Notes: generated by a model not told the origin, from the sequence alone. Shown: positions 42,497-52,099, counted from the first letter of the stretch. The stretch: 64,000 nt of DNA from Pelosinus fermentans DSM 17108 (GCF_000271485.2 NZ_AKVN02000001.1:2939501-3003500), one strand, 5' to 3'. Made by a program: numbers and translations.

Positions 42497-43156
42497 TTAA
42501 AAAATACGAATATTGTCTTCAGAAAAATGTAAGTGGGCATCTGTTGCAGCAACTACCTCCTCTAATGTGGTGCTTTCGGCAATTTCAATTAAATGCAGCC
42601 CATCTTTATAAACGGCAATAACCGCCATATCAGTAATAATTAAATCAACTTCAGCTTGAGCTGTGAGCGGTAAAGAACACTGCTTTACAATTTTAGCAGT
42701 TCCATCTTTATTAATATGTTCCATGGCAATGATAATTTTTTTTGCACCGACGACTAAGTCCATAGCTCCACCCATGCCTGAAATTCTTTTTCCCGGAACC
42801 ATCCAATTGGCTAAATTACCTTGTTCATCTACTTCTAAAGCCCCTAATACGGTGGTATCAACATGACCGCCTCGAATAATAGCAAATGACATGGCACTAT
42901 CAAAACAACATCCATTCTCTTGAATCGTCACTGGTTTTCCTCCAGCATTCACGAGATCCTTATCTGCCAATTCCGCTTGTGGCTCCGGTCCAATTCCCAA
43001 GAATCCGTTTTCAGAGTGTAAAACAATAGAAACTCCGTGAGATAGATAATTTGCTACTAGAGTCGGCATGCCAATACCCAAATTAACAACATCGCCATCA
43101 TGCAGTTCTTTAGCCACTCGTTTAGCGATACGAATGCGTTTATCCATTTGAGTCAT
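42497..43156 (-). CDS. atoA: Butyryl-CoA:acetoacetate CoA-transferase, beta subunit
   Basis: A 219-residue 3-oxoacid CoA-transferase B subunit. Motifs: NLGIGMPTLVANY and HSENGFLGIGP, whose glutamate carries CoA during the ping-pong reaction, plus GGAMDLVVGAKK. In the lysine pathway it swaps CoA from butyryl-CoA to acetoacetate, yielding butyrate and acetoacetyl-CoA. The ATG at 43156 follows GGGAGG and lies four bases after the alpha-subunit stop; the frame to 43189 would overlap the alpha gene. Last gene of the permease-kamA-atoD-atoA block. Confidence 0.92.
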   Translation of the reverse strand: MTQMDKRIRIAKRVAKELHDGDVVNLGIGMPTLVANYLSHGVSIVLHSENGFLGIGPEPQAELADKDLVNAGGKPVTIQENGCCFDSAMSFAIIRGGHVDTTVLGALEVDEQGNLANWMVPGKRISGMGGAMDLVVGAKKIIIAMEHINKDGTAKIVKQCSLPLTAQAEVDLIITDMAVIAVYKDGLHLIEIAESTTLEEVVAATDAHLHFSEDNIRIF

Positions 43157-43160
43157 AAAG

Positions 43161-43811
43161 CTACCTCCCTTTGACCAAAAGATCGACAAAAATTCCTGGA
43201 GTTATCACATTATCAGGTTCAATTGTTCCTTCCGCTATGACTTCTTCCACTTCAACAATAACAGTCTTAGCAGCCATAGCCATAATGGGGTTAAAATTTC
43301 TAGCCGAAAAACGGTAAATCAGATTTCCATGGCAATCAGCTTTATATGCTTTTAATAATGCAAAATCTGCTTTTAAAGGCTCTTCCAGCAAATAGGTTCT
43401 ATCTGCTACCACGATTTTGGATTTTCCTTCTTCTACTATTGTCCCAACCCCTGTAGGAGTCAATACTCCCCCTAGGCCGGAACCTCCAGCACGAATTTGT
43501 TCCGCAAGAGTTCCTTGAGGAGTTAAGACAATTTTCAACTCCCCCTCTTCCATACATCTGCCACTTTCAGGATGCCCGCCAATATACGATGTATACAATG
43601 TGGACATTTGCTTACTATCTTGCAGTTTACCTACACCGACTCCTGGAAAAGCACTATCATTTGTTATGACCGTTAAATTTTTCGTGCCTTTCTCTACCAA
43701 CGCCTGCACTAATCCGTCAGGCGTTCCAACACCTAAAAACCCGCCAATCATAATACACATTCCTTCGGAAATATCCTTCACAGCTTCGTTTGCAGTACAA
43801 ATCTTTACCAT
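43161..43811 (-). CDS. atoD: Butyryl-CoA:acetoacetate CoA-transferase, alpha subunit
   Basis: A 216-residue A subunit with the family signature IMIGGFLGVGTPDGLVQALV near the start and GTLAEQIRAGGSGLGGVLTPTGVGT in the middle. It pairs with the beta subunit four bases downstream. GGAGGTGGAAGGTGATCT precedes the ATG. Together they recycle the acetoacetate made by Kce. It lies 32 bp after kamA. Confidence 0.92.
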   Translation of the reverse strand: MVKICTANEAVKDISEGMCIMIGGFLGVGTPDGLVQALVEKGTKNLTVITNDSAFPGVGVGKLQDSKQMSTLYTSYIGGHPESGRCMEEGELKIVLTPQGTLAEQIRAGGSGLGGVLTPTGVGTIVEEGKSKIVVADRTYLLEEPLKADFALLKAYKADCHGNLIYRFSARNFNPIMAMAAKTVIVEVEEVIAEGTIEPDNVITPGIFVDLLVKGR

Positions 43812-43843
43812 AGATCACCTTCCACCTCCTAATAAGCCATCCA

Positions 43844-45124
43844 TCATTTCATAATCAATAACGCAGAATTCGCCTCTTTTACATCGGTCTTTCTTCCCAC
43901 TGATGAAATCGATGATAATGATTTATCACCGCTTAACATTCCTGCTAAGCCTACTGTTGTATCATGATGATAACCGCCGCACACTTCACAAGGTGCTTCC
44001 GGATCTACATAATGCTTTGGCTCTGTATAGGTTGTAAACACGCCTTCATAATTTCGCAGTACGGTTTTACTAGCATTTTGAGAAACTAAATATTGAGGCA
44101 TAACCGGGATCTTGCCACCACCTCCTGGCGCATCAACAACGTAAGTAGGAACGGCTAATCCTGAAGTATGCCCTCTTAAATATTCAATCGCCTGAATTCC
44201 CGAACTAATGGGTGTTCTAAAATGCTGTATACCTTGTGACATATCACATTGATAAATATAATAAGGTTTTACTCTTATCTTTAATAATTGCTGCATCAGT
44301 TTTTTTATTAATTCTGGGCAATCGTTAACCCCTTTTAAGAGAACCGCTTGATTGCCAAGAGGTATTCCAGCATCAGCTAAAGAAGCACAAGCCATACTGG
44401 CAGCCTCTGTTATTTCTTTAGGATGATTAAAATGGACATTCACATAAATTGGATGATATTTTTTTAGAATTGTGCATAGTGCAGGAGTAATTCTTTGCGG
44501 CAAAACTACAGGTGTACGAGTGCCAAAACGGATAATTTCTACGTGCTTTATTTGCCGTAATTCTTTTAGAATGTATTCAATTAGTTCATCGCTAATTAGA
44601 AAAGCATCACCGCCAGATAAAATAACATCTCTGACTACTGGCGTTTCTCTTATATATTGAATACAGTTGTCAATTTGTTGTTTCGTACGTGCTTGATCAC
44701 AGACTCCGGCAATCCGCCTTCTGGTACAATGACGGCAATACATAGAACATTGATCCGTGACTAAAAACAGTACCCGGTCAGGATATCGATGAGTAAGTCC
44801 CGTAACAGGTGAATCCTGATCTTCGTGCAAAGGATCAGCCATATCAAATTGCCCAAACTGCAGTTCCATTGCTGTTGGAATTGCTTGTTTACGCACAGGA
44901 CAATTCACATTTTCAACATCAATTAGCGTTGCATAATAAGGGGTGATTGCCATTCTTAGACTTTGCAGGCAACTTAAAATTCCTTCTTCTTCTTTTTGGA
45001 TTAATGGAATAACCTGCCTTAGCATGGAAAGTGAAGTAATGCGATTCGCTACCTGCCATCGCCAATCTTGCCATTCTTCTTCTGTTACATTGGTCCACAA
45101 AGGAATATCATGATAATCACGCAT
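43844..45124 (-). CDS. kamA: Lysine 2,3-aminomutase
   Basis: A 426-residue radical SAM, PLP-dependent aminomutase that converts L-lysine to L-beta-lysine. It has CSMYCRHCTRRRIAG (4Fe-4S/SAM), RFGTRTPVVLPQRITP, the PLP-lysine segment in the C-terminal third (AVPTYVVDAPGGGGKIPVMP) and a C-terminal CEVCGGYHH zinc-type motif as in the clostridial enzyme. The length matches Clostridium subterminale KamA (about 416). The ATG at 45124 with GAAGGGAG is preferred to the TTG at 45145. It is 74 bp downstream of the permease and first enzyme of the pathway. Confidence 0.95.
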   Translation of the reverse strand: MRDYHDIPLWTNVTEEEWQDWRWQVANRITSLSMLRQVIPLIQKEEEGILSCLQSLRMAITPYYATLIDVENVNCPVRKQAIPTAMELQFGQFDMADPLHEDQDSPVTGLTHRYPDRVLFLVTDQCSMYCRHCTRRRIAGVCDQARTKQQIDNCIQYIRETPVVRDVILSGGDAFLISDELIEYILKELRQIKHVEIIRFGTRTPVVLPQRITPALCTILKKYHPIYVNVHFNHPKEITEAASMACASLADAGIPLGNQAVLLKGVNDCPELIKKLMQQLLKIRVKPYYIYQCDMSQGIQHFRTPISSGIQAIEYLRGHTSGLAVPTYVVDAPGGGGKIPVMPQYLVSQNASKTVLRNYEGVFTTYTEPKHYVDPEAPCEVCGGYHHDTTVGLAGMLSGDKSLSSISSVGRKTDVKEANSALLIMK

Positions 45125-45198
45125 TTTATAAACTCCCTTCGCCAATTGACTCCATTCTTTTTTTCTATAAACTTACTCTTAATGGAATCAGATTTGTA

Positions 45199-46698
45199 TC
45201 AAACTAGATTCTTGCTCAAGTCTACTTTTTCCAAAGCGATTACTTTTGTTTTTCTAGAAAACTTATACCCTAGATATGTTGCTAAGAAAATAGGAATACC
45301 CACATAGGACACAGCTAGTCCATACCAGTCTACTTCTCCGCCTAAAAAGGCATTATAATTTTGTCCAATGATTACGATACCGCAAAGTACCATCGCAAAT
45401 AGAGGTCCAAAGGGGAACCATTTTGCCTTATATTTAAGTTGAGATAAATCAAGTCCTTGCCGGATAAATGCTTGACGGAAACGATAGTGACTAATGGCAA
45501 TACCCAGCCAGGCAATGAAACCAATCATTCCCGTAATGTTAAGCAGCCATGTATAAGCAGTACCTTCCCCAACTAATGAGGAAAGAAAGGCTAAAAATCC
45601 AATTGCAGAAGTAGCATAAAGAGAATTAGTTGGAACACCGCGTTTGTTGACTTTGCCAAAGATCCGGGGAGCTTTGCCTTCTTTTGCCATAGCGTACAAC
45701 ATACGAGTTGAGGCATACAATCCTGAATTCGCACAAGATAGCACGGATGTGAGAATGATTGCATTCATTAGGGATGCTGCTGCCGCAAATCCAGCACGGC
45801 TGAATACTAGAGTAAAGGGACTGACAGCAACATTTTCCACGTCACCTTTTAATAAGTTTTCATCCGTATAGGGCAGGATAAAACCAATAATAATTAAAGC
45901 ACCAATATAAAAAAGGAGAATGCGCCAAAATACCGTATTAATTGCTTTTGGTACATCTCTTTCAGGATTTTCACTTTCGCCAGCAGCAATACCAACCAGT
46001 TCAGTGCCTTGAAAAGAAAAACCAGCAATCATAAAGATCGCCAATATTGCGCTGAATCCACCAACAAAAGGTGCCTCTTGAATTTGCCAATTGGAGAACC
46101 CTGGTGAAGCCCCCCCACCAATCCCTAAAATCATCAATGTACCTACCACTAAAAAGATAATAACGGTTATTACCTTAGCACCTGCAAACCAATATTCACT
46201 TTCACCATACGCTCTTGTTGATAAGTAATTAAGGGCAAATAATATGACCAAAAAGAGTCCACTCCAATAATAACCAGGAATATCAGGGAGCCAAAATTTC
46301 ATTATAATGGCACCTGCTACTAATTCTACTGCAATACAGGTTGCCCAGTTTAACCAATAGTTCCAACCGATTGCAAAGCCTAACGCCGGATCAACAAACC
46401 TTGCTGCATAGGTTCCGAAAGATCCTGGAACGGGTAAGTAGGTTGCCATTTCTCCTAAACTAGTCATTAGAAAATAAACCATAATCCCAATGACGCCATA
46501 GGCTACCAGCGCGCCACCAGGACCGGCAGTACTGACTGATGCACCACTTGCCAAAAATAACCCCGTGCCGATAGCACCACCAAGTGCTATCATATTCATG
46601 TGACGGGCTTTTAAACTTCGCTTTAATTCCTCTTTGCCTCCAACACCTGTCTCCTCCCTAAGGCTTTGGATTTTCCCTGTCTCCAGGTCGGCATTCAT
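45199..46698 (-). CDS. Amino acid permease, probably lysine-specific (APC family)
   Basis: A 499-residue APC-superfamily transporter with 12 predicted spans. The N-terminal ELKRSLKARHMNMIALGGAI and GTGLFLASGASVSTAGPGG are typical of the AAT/LysP group. GEMATYLPVPGSFGTYAARF and WNYWLNWA match LysP-like permeases. The ATG at 46698 lies eight bases after AAGGAG; a GTG at 46707 overlaps the site. It is the first gene of a block with kamA and atoDA, behind a sigma-54 promoter. Lysine import is therefore the likely job (inference from context and family). Confidence 0.9.
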   Translation of the reverse strand: MNADLETGKIQSLREETGVGGKEELKRSLKARHMNMIALGGAIGTGLFLASGASVSTAGPGGALVAYGVIGIMVYFLMTSLGEMATYLPVPGSFGTYAARFVDPALGFAIGWNYWLNWATCIAVELVAGAIIMKFWLPDIPGYYWSGLFLVILFALNYLSTRAYGESEYWFAGAKVITVIIFLVVGTLMILGIGGGASPGFSNWQIQEAPFVGGFSAILAIFMIAGFSFQGTELVGIAAGESENPERDVPKAINTVFWRILLFYIGALIIIGFILPYTDENLLKGDVENVAVSPFTLVFSRAGFAAAASLMNAIILTSVLSCANSGLYASTRMLYAMAKEGKAPRIFGKVNKRGVPTNSLYATSAIGFLAFLSSLVGEGTAYTWLLNITGMIGFIAWLGIAISHYRFRQAFIRQGLDLSQLKYKAKWFPFGPLFAMVLCGIVIIGQNYNAFLGGEVDWYGLAVSYVGIPIFLATYLGYKFSRKTKVIALEKVDLSKNLV

Positions 46699-46796
46699 GA
46701 AATTCACTCCTTTTTTAAATGAATATTTGGAATTTTTAATTAATTATTTGACCGTGGTGCCAGTCAGCCAGAACTTTAAATCTTATTATTAAGAAT

Positions 46797-46813
46797 TGCA
46801 ATAACCATGCCAA
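46797..46813 (-). promoter_or_regulatory. Sigma-54 (-24/-12) promoter of the permease-kamA-atoDA block
   Basis: The minus strand reads TTGGCATGGTTATTGCA, with the GG and GC elements at correct spacing. It is identical to the leucine-unit promoter except for two bases in the spacer. Transcription would start near 46786, about 88 bp before the ATG. Confidence 0.85.
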
Positions 46814-46876
46814 CAGCAGCAGTATCAACAATATTCGCTTATCTATTATGGATGAATACCAAGTTTTTTCTTAATA

Positions 46877-46892
46877 TGACTAATCTTCGGCA
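46877..46892 (-). promoter_or_regulatory. Candidate lysine-activator site, permease proximal
   Basis: The minus strand reads TGCCGAAGATTAGTCA, a divergent copy of the 16-bp motif. Its centre is about 86 bp upstream of the -12 element at 46797-46813. Confidence 0.55.
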
Positions 46893-46945
46893 CTAGAATG
46901 ACAATGATGAGCGATACTATTACACTTTACAACCTATTTTATATT

Positions 46946-46961
46946 TGCTGAAAATTCGGCA
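46946..46961 (-). promoter_or_regulatory. Candidate lysine-activator site, permease distal
   Basis: The minus strand reads TGCCGAATTTTCAGCA, about 155 bp upstream of the -12 element. It overlaps a second palindrome TTCGGC-AAACC-GCCGAA (46955-46971). Confidence 0.65.
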
Positions 46962-46969
46962 AACCGCCG

Positions 46970-47034
46970 AAAAATGAGCAGAAGCCACAAAGATTCAGCA
47001 GTATTGTAACTACTAAATTTTTATGGCTTCTGCT
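46970..47034 (-). terminator. Terminator of the kdd-kce block
   Basis: AGCAGAAGCCA (46977-46987) pairs with TGGCTTCTGCT (47024-47034). The minus strand continues CATTTTTCGG. It lies 42 bp after the kce stop and separates the two lysine blocks. Confidence 0.75.
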
Positions 47035-47075
47035 ATCTTTTATTTAACGAAAGCTTTATATTAATTTAATTACCT

Positions 47076-47891
47076 TCACTGGGCTAATCCTAGAATTCTT
47101 CTGGCTTGTTCGGGAGTAGCAACTGGCCGACCTATTTCTTTTCCAATCCTTGCTATACGCTCCACTAGTTGAAAGTTACCATCAGATAATACACCTTTTG
47201 TATAATACACATTATCTTCAAAGCCAACGCGCACATGTCCGCCCATAACAATCGCCATCATCCCAAGAGACAACTCACTACGTCCAATCCCCGCCACTGT
47301 CCAAGTCGACCCTGCAGGTATGGACTCTATTAGATGCAGCAAATGTCTTGCTTCCCCTGGTATACCACCAGGAACCCCCATTACAAAATCAAAATGAAGA
47401 GGCAACTGCAAAATTTTCTTTTGCACTAAACGCAGCGCATTATAAATCATCCCCACTTCGAATACTTCAATTTCAGGTTTTACTCCCTGGGCCACCATTG
47501 CTTTTGCAAATATTTCAACCATGGGCATAGGATTGGAAAATATTTCTTCGCCAAAATTAACTGTACCTGTAGTCAATGTTGCCATCTCAGGCTTTAATTC
47601 TACAGGCTGCAAGCGTTCCTCAGCTGTCATCCATGACGCTCCGCCTGTGGATGTTTGAATAATTACGTTACTATTTTCTTTGATCAGTGCAATGGTTCCT
47701 TGAAAGATCTCCTTCGCTTGGGTAGCCTTTCCGTCTTCATCTCTAACATGCAGATGAATAATGGAAGCTCCTTTTTCAGCACATCGTATTGCCTCATTGG
47801 CAATTTCTCTAGGAGTAAGGGGCAGATTTGGATTATCTTGACGAGTTGCTTCTGCACCTACGGGGGCAACGGTAATGATAAGCGGCTCCAA
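47076..47891 (-). CDS. kce: 3-keto-5-aminohexanoate cleavage enzyme
   Basis: A 271-residue BKACE-family enzyme. It condenses 3-keto-5-aminohexanoate with acetyl-CoA to give L-3-aminobutyryl-CoA and acetoacetate. The zinc and substrate motifs are IITVAPVGAE at the start, IIHLHVRDEDGKAT (HxH), TTGTVNFGEEIFSN, HFDFVMGVPGG and VRVGFEDNVYY. The frame opens upstream, but the TTG at 47891 has AAAGGGG at eight bases. It falls one base beyond the kal stop and gives the standard N-terminus (M)EPLIITVAPVG. Last gene of the kdd block. Confidence 0.94.
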   Translation of the reverse strand: MEPLIITVAPVGAEATRQDNPNLPLTPREIANEAIRCAEKGASIIHLHVRDEDGKATQAKEIFQGTIALIKENSNVIIQTSTGGASWMTAEERLQPVELKPEMATLTTGTVNFGEEIFSNPMPMVEIFAKAMVAQGVKPEIEVFEVGMIYNALRLVQKKILQLPLHFDFVMGVPGGIPGEARHLLHLIESIPAGSTWTVAGIGRSELSLGMMAIVMGGHVRVGFEDNVYYTKGVLSDGNFQLVERIARIGKEIGRPVATPEQARRILGLAQ

Positions 47892-47892
47892 A

Positions 47893-48282
47893 TTATACAC
47901 CCCTTTGCTTTTCTTTAGGAACGACACAAGTTCCGCTAGCGATACAAACTACAACGGGATCCGCTAATACAGATGCTGCTGATTCATGCTGAGCAGCCTG
48001 ATCTAATGAAATAACTTTTGTGGCGATAAATTCCATTCGTCGTGATGTATTACCAATCTTTATAATCTTGCCCCGCGCCTCGATAAAATCGCCTGCATAA
48101 ACAGGGGCTGTAAATTCCACATTGTCATATGCAACAAATAGTCCTTCATCACCATCGCTACGAATTAATAATTCAGTTGCTACATCACCAAATAAATCTA
48201 ACATTCGGGACCCATTTACTAATCCTCCTGCATAATGAGTGTCATGCTCGCTCATTCGCACCCGTATTAAAACGTCTTCCAT
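47893..48282 (-). CDS. kal: 3-aminobutyryl-CoA ammonia-lyase
   Basis: A 129-residue hotdog-fold protein. It removes ammonia from L-3-aminobutyryl-CoA to give crotonyl-CoA. [20 protein letters not shown] and [21 protein letters not shown] match the Kal family, and the small size is normal. GGAGAGGAGAGC precedes the ATG. It sits between kamE and kce, as in other lysine fermenters. The crotonyl-CoA would go to butyryl-CoA by a dehydrogenase encoded elsewhere. Confidence 0.92.
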   Translation of the reverse strand: MEDVLIRVRMSEHDTHYAGGLVNGSRMLDLFGDVATELLIRSDGDEGLFVAYDNVEFTAPVYAGDFIEARGKIIKIGNTSRRMEFIATKVISLDQAAQHESAASVLADPVVVCIASGTCVVPKEKQRGV

Positions 48283-48317
48283 GCTCTCCTCTCCTTATGA
48301 CTCTTATTAGCTAAAAA

Positions 48318-49082
48318 TCAACCCGTCTCCTTGCTGCTATCCCACACATTCTTGCGTTTTACTTCCTGGACAAGAAACGACGCAACATGCTCTGCATAGG
48401 TATTGGAACTAAAGCCAGCGTCATACCCTAACTCTTTTGCTAATTCATGGCTAATTCGCGGTCCCCCCACTACTAAAGTTACTTTATCCCGCAAACCTTC
48501 CGCTTCCAGCATATCTACGAGTCTTGTCAAATTTGTAATATGAATATTTTTTTGCGTTACAACCTGAGATATTAAAATAGCATCTGCTTGAATTTCATAG
48601 ACTTTATGAATAACTTCCTCACAAGCCACTTGTGCTCCCATATTTACAGCATTAATTTCATGATAGCTTTCTAAACCTTTATGTCCATTAAAACCTTTTA
48701 TGTTCATAATGGCATCAATCCCAACAGTGTGAGCATCACTTTCAATACAAGCTCCCACTACATTGAGTTTTCGGTTTAGATGAGTACGAATAAAGTCATC
48801 AATTTCTTTTTTGGACAATACCTCTAATGCAACTTCTGGAACCGTAATCCCAACAATATTTACTCCATGACTGCATTTCCCATAAACAATGAAAAAACTA
48901 AATGTATCGCTAATCCCTTCAGCATGAGCAACTGCTGCCTCTTCTAGTCCCATACTAGCAGTCAACTGCCTAGCTGCTTCTTTTGCTGCATTTGATAAAG
49001 GAATCGGCAGGGTGAAGGACAGCTGCACCATGCCGTCATTTAAGGTATCACCATAAGGTTTAACATGATTTACATCAACCAT
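48318..49082 (-). CDS. kamE: Lysine 5,6-aminomutase, beta subunit
   Basis: A 254-residue subunit with the cobalamin-binding Rossmann domain. The base-off B12 motif is ESDAHTVGID, followed by a conserved NIKGFNGHKGLESY stretch near the PLP-binding lysine region and a late DKVTLVVGGPRISHELAKE B12 loop. With KamD it moves the 6-amino group of beta-lysine to C5, giving 3,5-diaminohexanoate. The ATG overlaps the kamD stop by eight bases, with GGAGG upstream. Length matches the clostridial subunit. Confidence 0.95.
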   Translation of the reverse strand: MVDVNHVKPYGDTLNDGMVQLSFTLPIPLSNAAKEAARQLTASMGLEEAAVAHAEGISDTFSFFIVYGKCSHGVNIVGITVPEVALEVLSKKEIDDFIRTHLNRKLNVVGACIESDAHTVGIDAIMNIKGFNGHKGLESYHEINAVNMGAQVACEEVIHKVYEIQADAILISQVVTQKNIHITNLTRLVDMLEAEGLRDKVTLVVGGPRISHELAKELGYDAGFSSNTYAEHVASFLVQEVKRKNVWDSSKETG

Positions 49083-50637
49083 TGCTGTTTCCTCCTTTTA
49101 ACATGAGAGGAATAAAAGGATTGAGATAACTGCATTCCTTTACAATGACTCCCTGCAACCCTCTGCCACCTTCAGAAGTTCGCGAGATGTCAGCAAAATA
49201 GCCTAATGCCAGTGCTTGCATCAGTCCTATGTCAGCAATATCTTCCAATAAGTTAACTGCCTTTTCCAATACTTCCTGAGCTCTTTGCTGAATAAATCCT
49301 CCTTCACGAAAATAAATTTCATCGGCGATTCCTCGCAAATTATTAAAAACATATTTAGCAGACTCAATACTTAAAAATCGGTCATGAATAAGAGGGGTAT
49401 GAATGGCTTCTGTTAATATACCTAAAAGATGCAAACTCTGCCCTGTCATGATGGAACAAACATTGAACAGAGTATCTTGCACATGTCCTTTAAAAATATT
49501 TCCTGTCATATATTTAGTCGGTGGCATATATTTAATGGGGCTCTTTGGGAAAACCGCTCTTACTAATTGTGCTTGTGCCAATTCATACATAAAACCATTA
49601 GGGGTTTGCGGATCGATTTCAAAAGCATGCCCAAGACCGAGCTGCTCGGAGGTCATATTACACCGAAAAGCAAACTGTTCATTTATTAATTCAGAGGCTA
49701 AAACCGTATGACCACTTTCAATGGCATCTGCTGTAGTTAAGTAATTGTCTTCCCCTGTGTTGATAATAATACCAGCATAACCATTGATTAACCTAGAAAA
49801 GTACTGATCTACAAAAGTACGCTTCATATTAATGTCCCGAAAAATAATTCCATACATGGAGTCATTGAGCATCACATCCAAACGTTCTAATGCCCCCATC
49901 ACTGCAATTTCGGGCATACAAAGCCCTGAGCAATAATTAGTCAAATAAATGTAACGATTGACTTCTTTTCCTACTTCGTCTAAAGCCTGCCGTAAAATCT
50001 GAAAATTAGCCTGGGTCGCATATGTACCACCAAAGCCTGTGGTAGTTGGTCCATAGGGAACATAGTCTAGTAAACTTTGCCCTGTAGTGCGAATAACGGC
50101 AATGATGTCAGCTCCTTGCCGAGCAGCAGCCTGCGCTTGAATCGCATCCTCATGCACATTACCAGTAGCCACAATAACATATAACATAGGTTCCTGTCCC
50201 TTGCCTAAACTTGCAATCCATGCTTCTCTTTCTTGACGACGCTCTTTAATTTTCGCTAAGGAACGGATAGCCAATTGCAAGGCTGCATCTTCAATTTCGC
50301 CTTCTGGAGTTCTGGGTAATTCTAGTAAATGAATCGTTTTATTTACTATACACTCTGCCAACTGCTGAGATGATAATTTTGTATGAATCATCCCATTCAC
50401 GAACCAATACATGACTCCTTTACCTAATACACCTGCATTATGCAATTCTTCAACGATTCCATTTACTAATGGTACTCCTGCCTGATCAACTCCATCAATC
50501 CCTAGTAATCTTAAAACAGATCGTTCTACTGCCACTGTACTGTGAGCATCAATATGCTCTTGTACCTGATCTACAATTTGTTTTGCATATTTTCGACCGC
50601 GATCAATAACCTCCTGGCTCAAATTAAGTTTTTTCAA
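49075..50637 (-). CDS. kamD: Lysine 5,6-aminomutase, alpha subunit
   Basis: A 520-residue TIM-barrel subunit of the B12/PLP-dependent D-lysine (beta-lysine) 5,6-aminomutase. Family blocks include VDQAGVPLVNGIVEEL, YVPYGPTTTGFGGTYATQAN, LTNYCSGLCMPEIAVMGALE, MLNDSMYGIIFRDINMKRT and MPPTKYMTGNIFKGH. Start is a TTG preceded by GGAGGGG and overlaps the end of the sigma-54 activator by 14 bp, so translation is coupled. It forms the catalytic heterotetramer with KamE, encoded immediately downstream. Confidence 0.95.
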   Translation of the reverse strand: MKKLNLSQEVIDRGRKYAKQIVDQVQEHIDAHSTVAVERSVLRLLGIDGVDQAGVPLVNGIVEELHNAGVLGKGVMYWFVNGMIHTKLSSQQLAECIVNKTIHLLELPRTPEGEIEDAALQLAIRSLAKIKERRQEREAWIASLGKGQEPMLYVIVATGNVHEDAIQAQAAARQGADIIAVIRTTGQSLLDYVPYGPTTTGFGGTYATQANFQILRQALDEVGKEVNRYIYLTNYCSGLCMPEIAVMGALERLDVMLNDSMYGIIFRDINMKRTFVDQYFSRLINGYAGIIINTGEDNYLTTADAIESGHTVLASELINEQFAFRCNMTSEQLGLGHAFEIDPQTPNGFMYELAQAQLVRAVFPKSPIKYMPPTKYMTGNIFKGHVQDTLFNVCSIMTGQSLHLLGILTEAIHTPLIHDRFLSIESAKYVFNNLRGIADEIYFREGGFIQQRAQEVLEKAVNLLEDIADIGLMQALALGYFADISRTSEGGRGLQGVIVKECSYLNPFIPLMLKGGNSNG

Positions 50638-52099
50638 TACAATCCCCTCCTAACAAGGAGTCATCTTTTTTATTCCTTCTAAGCAGTCCATATATTTTCA
50701 GTTTATACTGTATGGTTTGACGAGGAATACCTAAAGATAATGCTGCTTTTGATATATTTCCTTCACTTCTTTCTAAAGCGTGAAGGAGAGCACTTCTTTC
50801 AACAGTCCCCAATATTTCCGGCAGGCTCTTACCGTTCAATTGACAATATATTTCACGACTATGATCATCATCATAGTTGCGCAAATGTTCTGGAATATGT
50901 TCGATTTCAATGATATGACCGGATACGATATTCATAGCGTGCTCAATGGCATGCTGCAATTCTCTAACATTTCCTGGCCAAGAGTATTTTAAAAATGCCT
51001 GATCTACTTCTTCACTTATTTTTTGCACTGAACGACCAATTTTCGCATTATACACCATAATAAAATGTTCTACCAAGGCAGCAATGTCACTTTTGCGTTC
51101 TCGTAAAGAAGGTACTTGTAACGCTACCACATTCAATCGATAATATAAATCAATGCGCAATTCCTTTTTACGTACTGCTTCTTGGGGATCTACATTGGTA
51201 CAGGCAATGACCCTAGTATCTACCTCTCTTACCTTATTATCACCTAAGCGGCGTAAGGTTCCATCTTGCAGAACTCTAAGCAGTTTACTTTGCAATTCCA
51301 TCGGCATAGAATTGATTTCATCTAAAAATAGAGTTCCTCTATCAGCGAGCTCAAACAATCCTGGACGATCTTCCGCTCCTGTAAAACTTCCTTTTACCGT
51401 TCCAAATAAAATACTTTCTAACAGCGTTGCAGGAAAAGCTGCACAGTTTTGCGCCACGAAGGGTCCGTCCTTGCGAGAAGATGCATTATGGATGGACTGT
51501 ACTACCAGTTCTTTTCCTGCGCCTGTTTCACCAATTACCAACACAGGAGAAGAAGTCGATGCCACTCTTTGACTGACTACTTTAAGCTTAACCATTAGGT
51601 CATGACTGCCAATAATATCGTTAAATGTGTATTTTGCAAAACTAATTTCAGTCTTCTTTGCTTTTTTGAAGTTGGTTGACTTTTTATCTAATAGTACAGC
51701 CTGCAGATCCATCACTCGATCTGACATCTCTTTAATTTTCGTTATATCTCGAGACAAATCACAAGCACCCACTAATATCCCCTCTCTATATAGTGGAAAA
51801 GTAGAGTAATGAATCGTAATAATTCGCCCTGTCCTGCTTACGATGGTTTGCTGCTGATCCAATACTGGCTTGCCAGTAGCCAATACCTCCATCAAACTGC
51901 TTGTTTCAAGGGTCAATGAAGGATATACCTGAAGAACATGCTTTCCCATAACTTCAGTAGCCTGCAATCCTTCCACTTCAGCCGCTGTCTGGTTGTAATA
52001 AATTGTTATTCCCTCACAATTGATTACATGTACTGCCTGATCAAGACGATCTAACACTAAATCAAGACAGCTATCGCTGCCGTCTAATTCATTGAGCAA
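50624..52099 (-). CDS. Sigma-54 activator of lysine fermentation
   Basis: A 491-residue enhancer-binding protein with one PAS domain (about 10-115), a AAA+ domain (about 160-395) and a Fis-type HTH (about 435-475). Key motifs: Walker A GETGAGKELVVQS, contact loop GSFTGA (a mild variant of GAFTGA), Walker B GTLFLDEINSMP, HTH GNISKAALSLGIPRQTIQY. It is encoded inside the cluster between kamB and kamD, with overlapping kamD translation. It almost certainly controls the two -24/-12 promoters at 46797 and 54348 and binds the 16-bp palindromes upstream of them (inference). Start is a TTG after GGGGGGAG. The PAS ligand is unknown. Confidence 0.92.
   Translation of the reverse strand: MLNELDGSDSCLDLVLDRLDQAVHVINCEGITIYYNQTAAEVEGLQATEVMGKHVLQVYPSLTLETSSLMEVLATGKPVLDQQQTIVSRTGRIITIHYSTFPLYREGILVGACDLSRDITKIKEMSDRVMDLQAVLLDKKSTNFKKAKKTEISFAKYTFNDIIGSHDLMVKLKVVSQRVASTSSPVLVIGETGAGKELVVQSIHNASSRKDGPFVAQNCAAFPATLLESILFGTVKGSFTGAEDRPGLFELADRGTLFLDEINSMPMELQSKLLRVLQDGTLRRLGDNKVREVDTRVIACTNVDPQEAVRKKELRIDLYYRLNVVALQVPSLRERKSDIAALVEHFIMVYNAKIGRSVQKISEEVDQAFLKYSWPGNVRELQHAIEHAMNIVSGHIIEIEHIPEHLRNYDDDHSREIYCQLNGKSLPEILGTVERSALLHALERSEGNISKAALSLGIPRQTIQYKLKIYGLLRRNKKDDSLLGGDCIEKT

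Noticed and set aside
42316-42552. Minus-strand frame of 78 codons overlapping the atoA 3' end
   Set aside because: It spans the terminator of the kamA-atoDA block, overlaps atoA in another frame and lacks a ribosome site.
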